From: Cruorifilaria tuberocauda
Taxonomy: Eukaryota > Nematoda > Chromadorea > Rhabditida > Onchocercidae
Length of the DNA: 64,000 nt
Direction of reading: 5' to 3'
Assembly (NCBI GenBank): GCA_013365365.1
Contig: JABVXU010000027.1
Coordinates: 1 to 64,000, forward strand
Shown: piece after piece, positions 25,501 to 38,318 of the stretch
Numbering within the stretch: position 1 is the first letter of the stretch
Layout of the letters: every line of letters starts with the position of its first letter
Notes under the pieces: model-generated
What the model was told of the DNA's origin: nothing
The model's input: only the letters and a program-made list of their open reading frames with translations
Databases searched by the model: none
Program-made: the position numbers and the translations under genes

Positions 25501-28480
25501 TACCAGTTTGTTTATCATAAACAATCTTTACAACCTAGTTTAACGGTGATATTTATTTCATTAATCAGTTACTTTTCTTTTTACACTTAGTTTTCATTTT
25601 GATTTATTTCAATATCTTGATAATTTTACCAAACATTTTTATTATTTTGTCATCTTCTCTTTGCAGGCTAGATTAACATTTGAGAAGGGATTGAGACCTG
25701 AATATACCAAAGTGGATGATCTTGCATCTATTTGGTGTGAGTATGTTGAATTTGAACTGCGCCACCGGTTAGTTTGCAGTATAATGCTTTTTCTATTTTA
25801 AATTTATGCATAAAATTATCTCCTCTAATTTATTAATTGTTCTCTCCTCACGACCGTTGCGATATTAATATCGTTCAGGAATCCTGAGCACGCTAGAAAG
25901 TTAATGCAACGAGCAACTGCTATGCCACCTCGGAGAGCTCATTACTTTGATGAAACTGAACCAGTGCAGAATCGGTTATACAAATCTTTAAAGGTTAACA
26001 GTTGTTCAACCCTATGCATTTAGAATAATTCAAACCCAGTTTATAAATTTTCTTTGGATGCTCGATTTTCTTCTTAAGATGCTCGATTTTCCGTATTTTG
26101 GATTTCTCGAATTTACATCATAACTGAATTCAGATTTGGTCTCTGTATGCTGATATCGAAGAAGCGTTTGGTACTCTTGAAAGCTGTCAGGCTGTTTATG
26201 AAAGGATTATTGATTTGCGGATTGCTACTCCACAAGTAGTAGTTAACTACGCTAAATTTCTAGAAGAAAACAATTATTTTGAGAATGCTTTCAAGGTAGG
26301 CATTCCATTTTCTCTATTACTGGAATTTATTTCCACATTTAATACTTACTTTGTAATACTAAAAATAAATCTATAAATTACCATAAGAATCAAACGAAAA
26401 TACTAGTATTTTTTTCAGGCTTACGAGAAAGGTATAGCATTGTTTAAATGGCCAGTTGTCAATGAAATTTGGACAGTGTATTTGGTTAAATTTTTGAAAC
26501 GATATGTATGTACTTTTTTTATTTCTATTGAGCTGGATAATTTCAGATTTATCTGGAAACATTTTATTAATAATTTATTAATAGTCATAAATAGTTTATT
26601 TAAAGTGGTCAATTTTTCCTAATTTTTTTAGATCTAAATTATCTAATTTTTTTTAAAGGGTGGCAAGAAACTGGAACGTGCGCGCGACCTCTTTGAGGAG
26701 TGCTTGGAAAATTGTCCACCAAAATTTGCAATGAGTAAGCGTTTTAAGCTAATCTAAAATTACCATGCTTTTTAACGAATCATATTTAACGTTGTAGTAT
26801 ATATTACAATGCTTCAAAAATTCTGTTACCGACACCGACGGTAGGGCCTACAAAAAGTAATTGTCATAAGAAGTGGGATTCATATTTTTTTAATTTATTC
26901 TAGAACTTTATTTGCTGTATGCGAAACTGGAAGAAGATTATGGTTTGCCGCGGCATGCAATGAATATTTATAATCGTGGAACTACTGCTGTTGAAAAACA
27001 TGAAATGTATAGTGTACGTCCTTTTCTATTCTTTTTTTTTTATTGGAAATTTCCACTTATATAATTCCAAGATCCCGCAATCAAAATATGATTTTATATG
27101 AAGCCTAATTTTTCTACATTATATTGATACGAAAGAATTTGATTTGTTGGAATTTATTTATTTACAGATGTTCAATATATACATTAAAAAGGCGACAAAT
27201 ATGTACGGTTTAACATTTACAAGACCAATATTTGAACATGCTATTGAAGTTCTTCCGGAAGATCAATCCAGGTTACCATACTTGTATTTCTTCGTTGCAG
27301 TGGGTTTTTTTCGCATATTTCTTTAGATCTTGAGTCCAGTTCATTTTGAAATCAAATTCTCCGTTTTTTAATTTCTCAGGGAAATGAGTATTCGATTCGC
27401 ACAAATGGAACGCACACTAGGTGAAATTGATCGGGCACGAGCAATATATGCTCACTGCTCTGAAATATGTGATCCTCGGGTAAGCTTTTTCTTTAGATAA
27501 TTATTATTAAGTTAAAGAAATGTTAGTTATCCTATTCTTGATATCTATCTAGTAAGGCTAAATGCTGGCGAGAACTATTACAAAAAATTGCTAAAACAGA
27601 AAATGGCTAAAATTTATTCATGCTTATAAACTATAATTGTGTTTTCCTCGATATAGACGTAAATTTGAATGAATCTTATTTGTTTATTTTTCATTTTATG
27701 TCAGGTTCACGGTATGTTTTGGGAAATTTGGAAAGAATTCGAAGTGAAGCATGGTAATGAGGATACAGTAAGGGAAATGTTGCGTATAAAAAGATCTGTG
27801 CAGGCAACTTACAACACGAACGTTAATATTATGAGTGCACAGATGTTGTCCACAGTAGCGGGTGGAGCTGCAGGCACTATTATACAAGAACGTATGTCAC
27901 TTAATTGGTTTCTTACACTGTTCGCTAGTTTCAGAGGAGGGAAAGATTTATTACGAAGACATTATATGTAGGATTTTGAGAACGTTGTTTTTAGCAAGCG
28001 TTTTTTGTTGTTTTGATTTTCAAATTTTATTTTTAGCAAGCACGGCTGGTGACAGCATGGCGATGCTTGAAGCTCGGGCGCAAAAGATTGCAGAAGAAGA
28101 AACAGGTGTGGCGAAGTTGGCAGTGGGCGGCACTGGTATCAAATTTGTACGAGGAGCAGTTAATGCGGTCAAATCAAATGTCACAGAAAATCCAGAAGAA
28201 ATTGATATCGGAGATGATGATGGCGATGATGAGGAGAAAAATGTGGACGGTAAGATTTTACAGACAAAATAGATATAATTTATTCAAGAAATATGAACAA
28301 GCGAGAAACTTCAGATTATACATTGCTGGAAGGAAGACTGCTTTTCTGGAACAAAGCTAGAACGGAATCAAACATGTTACACAGAATAAAATTTCTATGT
28401 TCAATTTAATAATTTTAGATGTGGAAACGAAGGCTATTCCCGCAGGTGTTTTGGGTTCACTTGCCAAAGAATGTGATTAA
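22573..28480 (+). CDS. XAB2: Pre-mRNA-splicing factor SYF1/XAB2 (HAT-repeat protein)
   Basis: Twenty-one exons join without a phase break: 22573-22653, 22753-22919, 23217-23328, 23536-23723, 24101-24245, 24339-24430, 24532-24604, 24751-24932, 25097-25217, 25359-25478, 25667-25767, 25879-25993, 26134-26295, 26419-26505, 26659-26734, 26904-27013, 27168-27271, 27380-27479, 27705-27891, 28037-28249, 28419-28480. The product is 865 aa; human XAB2 is about 855. Half-a-TPR (HAT) helices run through most of it, seen as recurring W-x2-Y and ARxxYER-type motifs ([48 protein letters not shown]). An acidic stretch precedes the C-terminal [12 protein letters not shown]1 is a scaffold of the NineTeen/Prp19-associated complex in catalytic spliceosomes, and in vertebrates it also acts in transcription-coupled repair. 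The junction after 25217 has no GT donor and seems to use GC. Confidence 0.95.
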
Positions 28481-28973
28481 TGAATTTGCAAGGAATTATT
28501 TTATTCATTGCTTATTTATTGTTATGTGTACTATTTCATTTACTGTTTATTGTTTTTTGCATATTTTTAAATTGTCAACAGTGGTTAAGAAGATATCATA
28601 TGCAGAGGTATTAAACAAGTCATTTTATAAAGAAATATACAACTGATTTTTCTCAATTTAAATTACAGTTTAAATTTGTTCCTTTCTCTGTCTTTCATTT
28701 CCCTGATAAAGGAAAGATCAATGAAATGAAAGTTGAATGGAACATTCATTATGGTCTAACAACTAAGAAAGGGCTAACGAAGTTGTTAATCTCATTTTAT
28801 TCCACCTGGCGTGGAAAGTTAGATTCTTTATTCATTAAGTTTGAATAATACATCTTCGAATTTTTTTACGAAATTTGCATGCTATTTGACTATATATCAC
28901 GGCAATAATGATACGGCTCCTTTGTTAGTTTTATTAGCGGCTGATTCATTCGTTGTTTTCTGGGAAAGTTGCA
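28481..28973. other. 493-bp gap between XAB2 and the PP1-like gene
   Basis: This is the 3' flank of XAB2 and 5' flank of the phosphatase gene on the same strand. It contains AT-rich sequence and a TTTTATTAG acceptor-like site at about 28930-28938, 36 bases before the phosphatase ATG. An alternative ATG frame near 28728 does not splice in frame to the phosphatase exons. Confidence 0.5.
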
Positions 28974-31900
28974 ATGGTCGCAGACACTAAGTTTGAGTTG
29001 CTTCCATTTCTTGCAAAACATCAAAAATTTATGACAAAGGTACAATTTAAGATAAAAGTTTCTTTCGAAGCAGTAGTAAGAAAAATAGGATAGAAAGGCT
29101 GGTGTGCATTTCATTTTGTTACTATAAGGATTTGTATGTTATATTTATGGCCTTTTAAAGAAGTGTTAAATGAATCATGCTTGATAAATAAATGAGCTAT
29201 GTTGCAAAGGTAGAATTACCAGAAAAATTCAATTTGTAGTATGATAATGATGTGATAGTTCTGCTGATTCCAATTCAGCATGTTTAGGTGCAATACAATC
29301 CTGATGAAATTTGCGAAATGATTGAAACTGCTCGAGTGTTATTCTCGAATGAAGGTGCACTGATTAATGTTTCAATACCGGTGATTGTGGTCGGTGATAT
29401 ACATGGACAGGTATGACTACTCAAAACAATAGTGTTCTCCAATCTACAAATATCATTCTTGATATGTCAGTAAAATTATTTTTATGGGAAAAATTGTAAA
29501 ATGTCCCTTTAGTATGCGGATTTACAACGAATTTTTGCGGCAGTTGGACGACCCGGTCGAACACGTTTCTTATTTCTTGGTGATTACGTTGATCGTGGAC
29601 CGCAGTCTCTCGAATGTATCTGTTCGCTTGTTGCCTGGAAAATTGCATATCCAAAAAGGGTATGAATTCTCAAAATTTTATGAAATTTATTGAATTTTGC
29701 AGGCAAAGAAAACGACAAATTACTGCACTGAAAAGCAAAAATGCCAGTGAGAACTGATATTGAAGTTAATAAATTAGGTAAGAAGGGATTATAAATGCTA
29801 AGGTAATATTAACTGGTAAAGCTATGCATTAACAGTAACAATACTAAACGTTTGGTAGTAATGTTTATCAAATGATGCTTAAAGTGAATTCGACCTGCAA
29901 GTTTTTTTGATCGTCGCCAAATATTGAAGAAAAAAGATCAGTACTAGAATACAATTACTAGTTCTACTTTATCTTTAAAGACTTCAAAAGTGGAAATTTC
30001 GTCTTTAAAAACAAAATATGTCGCCACTAGTATATCACTTAAAATCTCGACTTTAGTATTGTAAATCACTTGGAAATATATAGCATTTCATAAAAGTATT
30101 TGAATTCAAATGTAAATGAGTATTTGCCCTTTGCAAACTTCAAAGGTCATATTATTTAAGATATTTTTACTTCGTGGTAATCATGAATTTGCATCTGTGA
30201 ATCGAGAATACGGCTTTTATGATGAATTAGCTGCAAGATTTAGTGTTGGTATGCTTTTCTTAATATTAAAGACACATATCACTGGATATATAGCTGAATA
30301 TGCCGAACACATATTGATAAGTTTAATCTGTCAATCGTTAAAAAATTCTCTGAAATTAGTCAAGAAAGAATCAAGAATACAAAGTCAAGAAAACGTGGTT
30401 AACGCATTACCAATTTTCTAAATGCTTGCAATCAATATGCATTATATGCTTTTGCAGATTGCAATTTTCATCTTATCACTCAGCTCATCACTTCATCTTA
30501 TCACTATTGCCGATACGATCGACAATTAATCATTGATTTTTTCAGGTCAGGCAATGAGATTATGGAAAGAATTCAACGATTTGTTCTCAATTTTCCCATT
30601 TTCCGCTTTAATAAAAAATAGAATACTTTGCATGCACGGTGGTCTTAGTCCACATCTAGAATCACTTAATGATATTCGAAATGTAATCTATATTATTTAT
30701 ACTCTCTATACTATTTATACTCTCTCAAGTAAATTAAAAATTCATTTACGTAATTATTTTCGTCAGTCTAATTTAAGTTTTAATTTATGAAACATTTAAA
30801 TGTTTTCACAATAAGCATATCCCTGTTAGCAATGATTTTCTTTAAGTTAATTCAAGTAATAAGTTAATTTAATTTTCTCTCTTCATCTAAATCTCACATT
30901 TGTCCAATTTTAAAATTAGACCGATACAGAAAATACCTCAAAAATATTTATCCATAGGTAGAACTTTTTCATTTGCCTTTTAAAAAATTATTTTTTACAT
31001 TTTTTATATTTATCCAAAATTATTTGTGAACTTATGAGTGATTTCAGATTAAAATGCCAGTAATGGAAGTATTTCCGGACACACTGGAACAAGATTTAGT
31101 TTGGTCAGATCCGAAATTAGACATCAAAGGTTACGAGCCTAACAAATTGCGTAACGTCAGCGTTGCATTTGGTGAGGACATTGTCTATAAAACATGCAAG
31201 CGTTTGAACTTGGACCTTATCATACGAGCACATCAGGTTTTGCACAATTTAAAATAATTTCATTTCCTGTTTCTGCTAGCTTCACATCATTAGGCGAAAA
31301 TAAACCAAATAAAAATTTAAGTGTAGAATTATTAGACGCATTTTCAAATATTTAAATCATGACAAGTCCCTCTAAATTTGCTATAATCTTTCTATTAAAC
31401 TGTTTTGTTGATAGGTGATGGAAAACGGATATGGTTTTTTTGCCGGTCGTAAACTGGTCACAATATTTTCAGCACCATTATATGCTGAACTCGTAAGCTT
31501 CTTGCTTAAAAAATTTCATTGTGCATAGAAATGGAGAATTCCATTAAACATAGAGGAAAATTGATTGTTTAGTTCTAAATAATCGCTCTTCATGAATTCA
31601 GTTCAAAAATTCTTAAGCAGTCTATGTCCTACCTTTTTAGGATGATTAAAACTTGACTGTTGAAAATGGGAAAGTATATCACACTTCTCAATTAAAACAA
31701 AGTTGTTTTTTGAAATAGAATTCGCACTTTTTTGATATGAAATGAAAATAATTTCCTGTTATTTAAATAAAAAAGGAAGCAAAATAAAAGGTGGAGATTA
31801 GATATAGATAGTTTAGGTGTAATTAACGCTGAATAAAATACAAACTTGCGAAAATAGCTATTCATTAAAGCTAATAGTATATCATTAAAAACGGGCTAAT

Positions 31901-32597
31901 CTCTTCTAACATGAAATGATGAAGTCGGTGGCGACATTCAGAAATGACAAAGGAATATTAACTTAAAAATTTTAACTTAAATTAATTAACTTAAAGTTTT
32001 TAAAATTCAGAAGTTGAGTAGTTATAACTGTTCAGATGAATTAGAAAATTCTGAATTATATCAATTGCTTTAATTTTTTCTTTCAAAACATTCAATCAAT
32101 TTTTTTGGGTGATATATGCAATATGTTAGAATGAAGATATAGATGGCACTTTTTTTATTAGCATAAATGCCTATAATTTTAACTTATGACACTTATCATG
32201 AATTTAAATTTTATTTGAATTAAAAAAAAAGTAAGAATTATTGAGAACGCAAGGGAAAGCATAACCGTTGTTTTAAGCTTGACCTTTATGCAGAGATTCA
32301 TTTTTAATTTGCTGAGGTTAAAAGAGTAGTCTCAATAAAAGATCATTTTTGACCGTAGATTTTAAAACCTTAGATTATAAGTAACTTGACCTTAAACTTT
32401 CAAATGATCATTTTTAGAATAACAAAGGAGCAGTTATACGTATAAGTGCGGATATGGTAATCAGTTACGTAATACTAAATCCTGTATCACAGACAACTGC
32501 CGGTAAGGATAACTTCCAGCGTTCCTTCAAGGACGACCAAAGATCTTATCGTATAGATGAATTGAATAATGCTACAATGCTCCCACAGCTTCAATAA
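28974..32597 (+). CDS. Divergent PP1-like Ser/Thr protein phosphatase catalytic subunit
   Basis: Eight exons: 28974-29039, 29288-29410, 29513-29659, 30161-30248, 30546-30682, 31048-31236, 31415-31492, 32418-32597, giving 335 aa, the size of a PP1 catalytic core. All metal- and phosphate-binding signatures of the PPP family are present in order: [31 protein letters not shown] and IRAHQ, so activity is expected. It departs from ordinary PP1 in the segment after the beta12-beta13 loop: SAPLYAEL replaces the near-invariant SAPNYCGEF. The C-terminal tail of about 40 residues is also unlike PP1. It therefore belongs with the PP1-like paralogues that nematodes have expanded, many of them germline or sperm expressed in C. 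elegans (established for that species, inferred here). Exon 4 could begin at 30146 instead of 30161, which adds five residues; the later acceptor is better and gives the usual [10 protein letters not shown]. Confidence 0.88.
30687..30726. repeat. Short TATACT-rich tandem repeat in a phosphatase intron
   Basis: Two copies of a unit of about 20 bp built on ATTTATACTCTCTATACT follow the exon ending at 30682. Intronic; no function suggested. Confidence 0.6.
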
Positions 32598-33939
32598 TAC
32601 TCTGGAAAATATAGTGATCAAACATTTTTCAATATAATATTAAAAAGAAGCTTTAGAATATTTGTACAATTAATGTTATACAGTAAAATATGGTGAATTT
32701 TACTAAAAATTACTAACAATTCTATAAATTAGCTGAAGTAAATGCTACCATAGCTGCAGATTTAAATGAAGAAAATAAAAGACTTTTATCTGAGATGTTT
32801 AAATCTGATTGAATCAATATTGATTGCCTTTAATAAACCTCTGTTCTCTATATCGAAATCGGAATCAATGTACGTTTTAAGATCAATTTCGAAATTTACA
32901 ATTCTCTTGCGAAGTTATAGTTGGACTCAATCTTGTCTTACACCTTCAATTTATTTTTTTTTTTTTGAATATATTGTCTTATTGTGAATTTCTCCTGTTT
33001 TCAGGGAAAATTTTTTTTTAATTTTATTCATTGATACAAATATTTATATAATAATTTCAGAGTATTTTACAGATGTAACATTTGAATTTCCTGCATTCTT
33101 AAAATGTAATAATAATTTAAATAATACGATAAAAATAGTAAGCCAACAAATGAATAAATAACTATTTATTTGCACATAATACATTGAAAGAGATAGAAGG
33201 GAGAGAATGAAATTAAGCAAAGAATGCGAAATTTCATCCTTAGCAAAGCTCATAACAATTATTAATTTATTGTTTCGCTTTTCCATTTCATATGCTTCAC
33301 ATAACAACGATTTTTTTAATAACAATCTTCCGGATTTCTGGAATATTTGTTACAGTTCAACATTAAAGAAAGATGATCGCATATTTTACGATAATGATAA
33401 AAGATAGTGAAAGAACAAATTAATATAATTTTGTTTAAAATTTAATTTTCTTTTTTAGAATGATCAAAATGACGATTTAGTGAGAAGGAATTGTTTTTTT
33501 GATTTCTTCTTCAAACTTTTGAAATGAATAAGCATTTTTACTTTAATTAGTATACAATTTTTCCATAAACAGACGAATAATTCTTTTCAAGTTTTAGGAA
33601 AATTATTCAAATAAAAATAAAATAGGAAAATATTCAAACTCTTTTCAATGCTATGTCAGACACTTCAAACTAATTTGCAATAGATACTGACCGATAGATC
33701 TTCCGCATAGCTTCATAGCTTCGATAGATCTTCATCGGTCATTTCATTTGCCTTTTCATCTCTTTCAAACGATTCGAATTCTCTCAGAAATTATTTGCTG
33801 CCTCATTGTACTGACGCTTCTATAATTGAAAGATTATGGCTAATACCAGTGTCTCCAAAATATCTTCCCGATAAGAAGCAAATCATTTAACTCGTATGTC
33901 TTTCAGTATTTTTTTCTAATAAAAATAAAATCATAGTTC

Positions 33940-33978
33940 GCTCTCTCCCCCTCTCTCTCTCTCCCACTCTCTCTTCTA
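33940..33978. repeat. CT dinucleotide microsatellite
   Basis: The run is mostly CT dinucleotides with a few C insertions, read directly. It is intergenic. Confidence 0.85.
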
Positions 33979-36900
33979 AGGCGTCGAAGTAATACTACTA
34001 CCATAAAGTCTTTGATGCTTCTAAGCCATTTTTTTTAACTTCAATGATAAATCTATAATCAGTTGACTACTACTTAACAACCACCAAATGCATACTATGC
34101 ATAGGTCTCGTAAAGTTTCCTTTAAGCGCTTCTGGTTATTAAAGAAAGATGACGTGACACACAATTGGTATTTTTGAAAGTTATGTGTGTTGCCTTCAAA
34201 CTAATGTAATATTAACTTTGTTGAAATCTGTAGTTTAATGAGATTTTATAAATTAGCTAAAATCACAGCATAATATCAAATATAAGCTTCAATCTGTATA
34301 GCTACTCTCTTTCAAATTTCCCATATCACTTCATCATTACGTCATTAAGACTGAAAATTTAATAGACCATATTAACTTCTCTAAGGAAATTTCTTTTGGG
34401 TTTCCATATGTATGATATGTATATGATAAAACTTGAAGTATTTAATTTGTATTCTCAGGATATCGCTAAAGTCACAGGACGCCAAATAAATATATTTAAT
34501 TTAATAACTTTCAAATTGAATAATTTCAACGATAAGAGGAAGTTGTAATTGACTGATAAATGAAAATCACAAATCGATGTTGTACTCTTCCTTGAAAATT
34601 ACTACTACTGTTCTTCTCATAGACCGTTATCTAATTTACTTGAGGTATTTTCAATCGTCTAAAAACTTCATCTCTTCTTTATAAGCTCATAATGATATTT
34701 CTTTCAGCTTTTCATCTGTTAAAACAATGCAAAAGTTAAAACATTCCTTCTCAACGACATTTGGAAAAATTAACTTTATCAGGGAAGGTACATCACTTCC
34801 AGAAAAATTACAGGATTTTTTTCTCGAGAATGGAGTGATTAAAAATTCGAAAATATTCGAGATGAAATAACTGAAAAAATTGAAACAAATATAAGTTTTC
34901 GATCGTTAAAGTGTCGTAAATATGTTATTGTATTTTTGGATAATAGCAAATTCTCATTTATCTTTCAGTAAATTCTAATTCTTTCTAATAAAACTTCCTA
35001 TTTAACTTCTATTCTTTAAGTATACTTAAAAGTGAATAATAAATCAAAAGAATGAAAAATGATTTAATTCATTTTCTTCAGTTTAAGATAAAGAATCAGA
35101 AATTTCAGTTATCTGATATCACCAGAGACTAATTTCCAACTTCATTTTCTTAATGAATCATTTAACGAGATATGAATGCTTTTCCAATACCGTAATCCAT
35201 CGATATTTAGAAAAAAACTTTTACTATTTGATTATTACATGAGATTTATGTGTTCATTTCGATGCATGCATAGCATTGTAAGATGGATGGAATTTAGATA
35301 ACTTAGTGATGTAATCAGTCGAAATCAATCGGCTAAACAGCCAAGAGAAAGACAACAATGTTCGATGAAGGAACAGCTGAACAGAGAAGGATTCAGAAGG
35401 ACAAGTTTGTCACAGAGAAGAGATGGAAGAAGCATGAAGCATTCCATCCATTGTCATCCTTTTCCTATCACAACAATGTTTTCGGATAGCTGTCCTGTCT
35501 ATCCATAATTGCACATTTGTTTGCAGAGGAAAAATATCATATGGTTGATTGGTCTATTAGATATAAAGTATTGTCAAGATAAAGTTTAGTTATAACTTTC
35601 TATCATTCAAACAGTCTAAAATATATTGTCGCTATTTCTCTCCCTCAATTACTATTGTATCATCATGAAGCAGTAAGATTTCTCAATTTTGATTACCAAT
35701 TATTAAGTTTACGTTTATTTATCAACAATGAAAATACGGATGAAATATACGTTCTCATGTTTGCCAGCATCTCCTCAAATGCTTGAAAACAAAATCTTCC
35801 AAAAGTTTTCCGAAAGTTTCGAGAAATTTCATCTTTAATTTATATCTTTAAAGAAATAATCATCACTAATAGTTTTCTATCATTTAATTGTTATCAAAGG
35901 AAAGAAAGATTTCTAGAACTTTAAATGAATTGGATTTATCAAATGCTCTTATAGCGCGGACTTTGATAGACCAGAAGTTCCTTACTTTACTATTTAATTG
36001 ACTTCATCTTTTCAAATTGAAGATATTCTGGAAATATTCGGAATGACAACGAGTATTTTCAATTAGGTTATTAATTTATATTTTATGAGATGAGTAACCG
36101 CAATGAAATTAAATCGCTGAAATGGAAACAGAAAATGAAAAATCATTGATCGTCGGTGGCACAAAATCATATTTATTTTTTCTTCTTTTGACCCATTCAA
36201 ACCTAAAATTTCTCAATATATTCAGTAATTTATTGAGCTGGTTAATGTTGAGGAACAAGAAATAGTTATCATATAATTTGTTAAAAAATGATTATTCAAT
36301 GATTTAAGCTAAATGAAATGTAAACTGACATGATCGATGATTCTGTTGATTTAAATTTTCATGAGTTGAAAGAGAGATTTTTATAAGAGTACATGAATTT
36401 TGCTATTTGTACAAAATTTTCGACATCCTTCTAAATTCTCGTGTCTCGTTTTCCTTCTTTTAGAGGAAAATCAGGCGAACGGCTTGATTTGAAATGCTGT
36501 ACCCTACGAGGTTTATAGTAAATCTGATCCTCATATTGGCTTCATAATTTATCCATTAAGCTAATAGTATAAGCCTTAAATCTAATTACTGTCTAAGAGT
36601 TCTACACTGAGCTTGGCTGTCAGTATAATACATTCATTTCGCCCTCAGTAGCTTATTTTTTGAGAATTATGGCCTGAAGATCGAGACAGAAATATGGAAT
36701 TTTCTCGAAATTATGATAAAAAAGTAAAGCATAAAAATACCGCTCTGAATTCAATTTGTTATGGAATACATAAACACAAAACTGTGAGAATCTTGCCAAA
36801 ATTAGTGATTAAATTAGGATTTTCAAAATAAGAATGAAAATAGCGTAAATTAATATAAAAAACTCATCTCGAGGAATAAATAGAAAATGATTACAATGGA

Positions 36901-37234
36901 AGATATTTAAAGTAGTGGTAGCTTACCCTTAAGGTGAGAAATAAATTATCAATTTATTATTTCTGATAAGAAGATAAAAGCAATAAGCAAATCATAATTT
37001 TAATAATTTTCTGATAATTGAGAAATTAATCAATGATTTGCCTACAGATAATTACAAGTAATATATAACCTGTAGGTAAAAGGAAATCGTTGATGGCAAT
37101 TCAACGATAGTATAGTACTAACACTGGTTAATTTCATTTTATATTTTCACATAATAATATCAAAGCAGTGATAACCAAAGAAATTAAAATTTATTTGTTA
37201 GCTTTCAACGTTGTAATACACATTTTCTAGCATC

Positions 37235-37301
37235 TAATCTAATTTAATTTCTTGTCTATCTAATTTAATTTCCTACCTAATCTAATTTAATTTCTTACCT
37301 A
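37235..37301. repeat. Tandem repeat, about 23-bp unit, three copies
   Basis: Units containing ATCTAATTTAATTTC followed by a variable TTGTCT/CTACCTA/TTACCT linker recur three times. It is upstream of the K+ channel gene. Confidence 0.8.
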
Positions 37302-38191
37302 GCTGTTTCTTGAGCCGAATAATTGAAGATTATCAATAATACCAAGCTATATTAATTGCTATGAAGATGTTTTCTTAGAATTAAAAGTCCATCTCTATTT
37401 TATGATATTTCTACAGAGGGATGAAAATTTAACAAATCACTAGTGAATTCATTTAAGCATAAAGTAATGCTCAACAAGTAAGTAATATATCACTATATTA
37501 ATTAAATAATAATAACAATAATAAAGAAATGCAATATGCAATAGTATTTTTATGTTGTGATCGGATTTTTGTTGTGATATTTCTTGCACTATTGCAGATT
37601 TTCATGATAGTTTTCTCCTAGGAAGAATAAAATGTGTGTGAAAGTGGAAGAAGCGAGTTGAAGTGTGAAACATCTGGATGGAATATAATTGAATCATATC
37701 GAATGAACCCATGCTATAAAGAATTTGAAGCTTCACTGAAAGCTTCTGAAAAAAGGAATACATAATTCGATTAAGTGGGTCCGAGCTCTACTGGAAAGAA
37801 ACTATTTTCCTTTCCCTTTTTTCCTCCATTATCTACCTATAACCATCCTAAAATAATATAATTCATAAAGAAATCTGCGATTTCTGCGATTCTGTCCTTT
37901 CCAGCAATTACAATCATATGATTCTGCTATTATTATAACTATTATTCTTGCGTGCAATTTGTGCAAAATTTACTGTTTCAAAATTTTTTTTAATTATTGC
38001 TAAAAATTATGCTGAAATAGATATTTGCTGAAATTATAGGATTTCATTGTTTCTGGTGAAACTCTTCTATTCTACTAAAACTGCCATAGAACTATCAAAT
38101 AAAAACAATCAAAGAGAAAAGCAAGTAAAATTTTGTTGTGGCTTGCTCCAAAAAAGTTGGATTTCAAGTGAAGCTTTCAAAAAAGAGCATA

Positions 38192-38318
38192 ATGGGTTCA
38201 ACAGCGGCCGGTGCCACTTATCAAGCTTACAATCAGCTGATTCGATCACCATCATTACATCATCTATCATGTACAAAGTCAATGCAGCAAGGTGGTATTG
38301 TCGAACAAGCTGAAATCG
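38192..38318 (+). other. Alternative first coding exon 1a of the TWK channel
   Basis: It encodes 42 residues starting MGSTAAGATYQAYNQL and ends in phase 1 at a consensus donor (GTAAGT). It joins in frame to 48265, skipping exon 1b. The implied intron is almost 10 kb. Confidence 0.7.

Larger units (their letters stand above)
32598..38191. other. 5.6-kb intergenic region, no supported gene
   Basis: AT-rich DNA lies between the phosphatase stop and the first exon of the K+ channel. It holds a CT microsatellite (about 33945-33978), a tandem repeat near 37235-37301 and a GC-richer patch around 35330-35510 with a 43-codon open frame (35358-35489) that I cannot assign. The last few kilobases probably include the channel's distal promoter. 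Confidence 0.5.

Noticed and set aside
28728..28847. Alternative first exon of the PP1-like gene starting MKVEWNIHYG
   Set aside because: No donor in it has the phase 0 required by the exon at 29288, whereas 28974-29039 does.
33044..33407. Opposing open frames of 93 and 66 codons
   Set aside because: Hydrophobic AT-driven translation with no family resemblance; likely noise.
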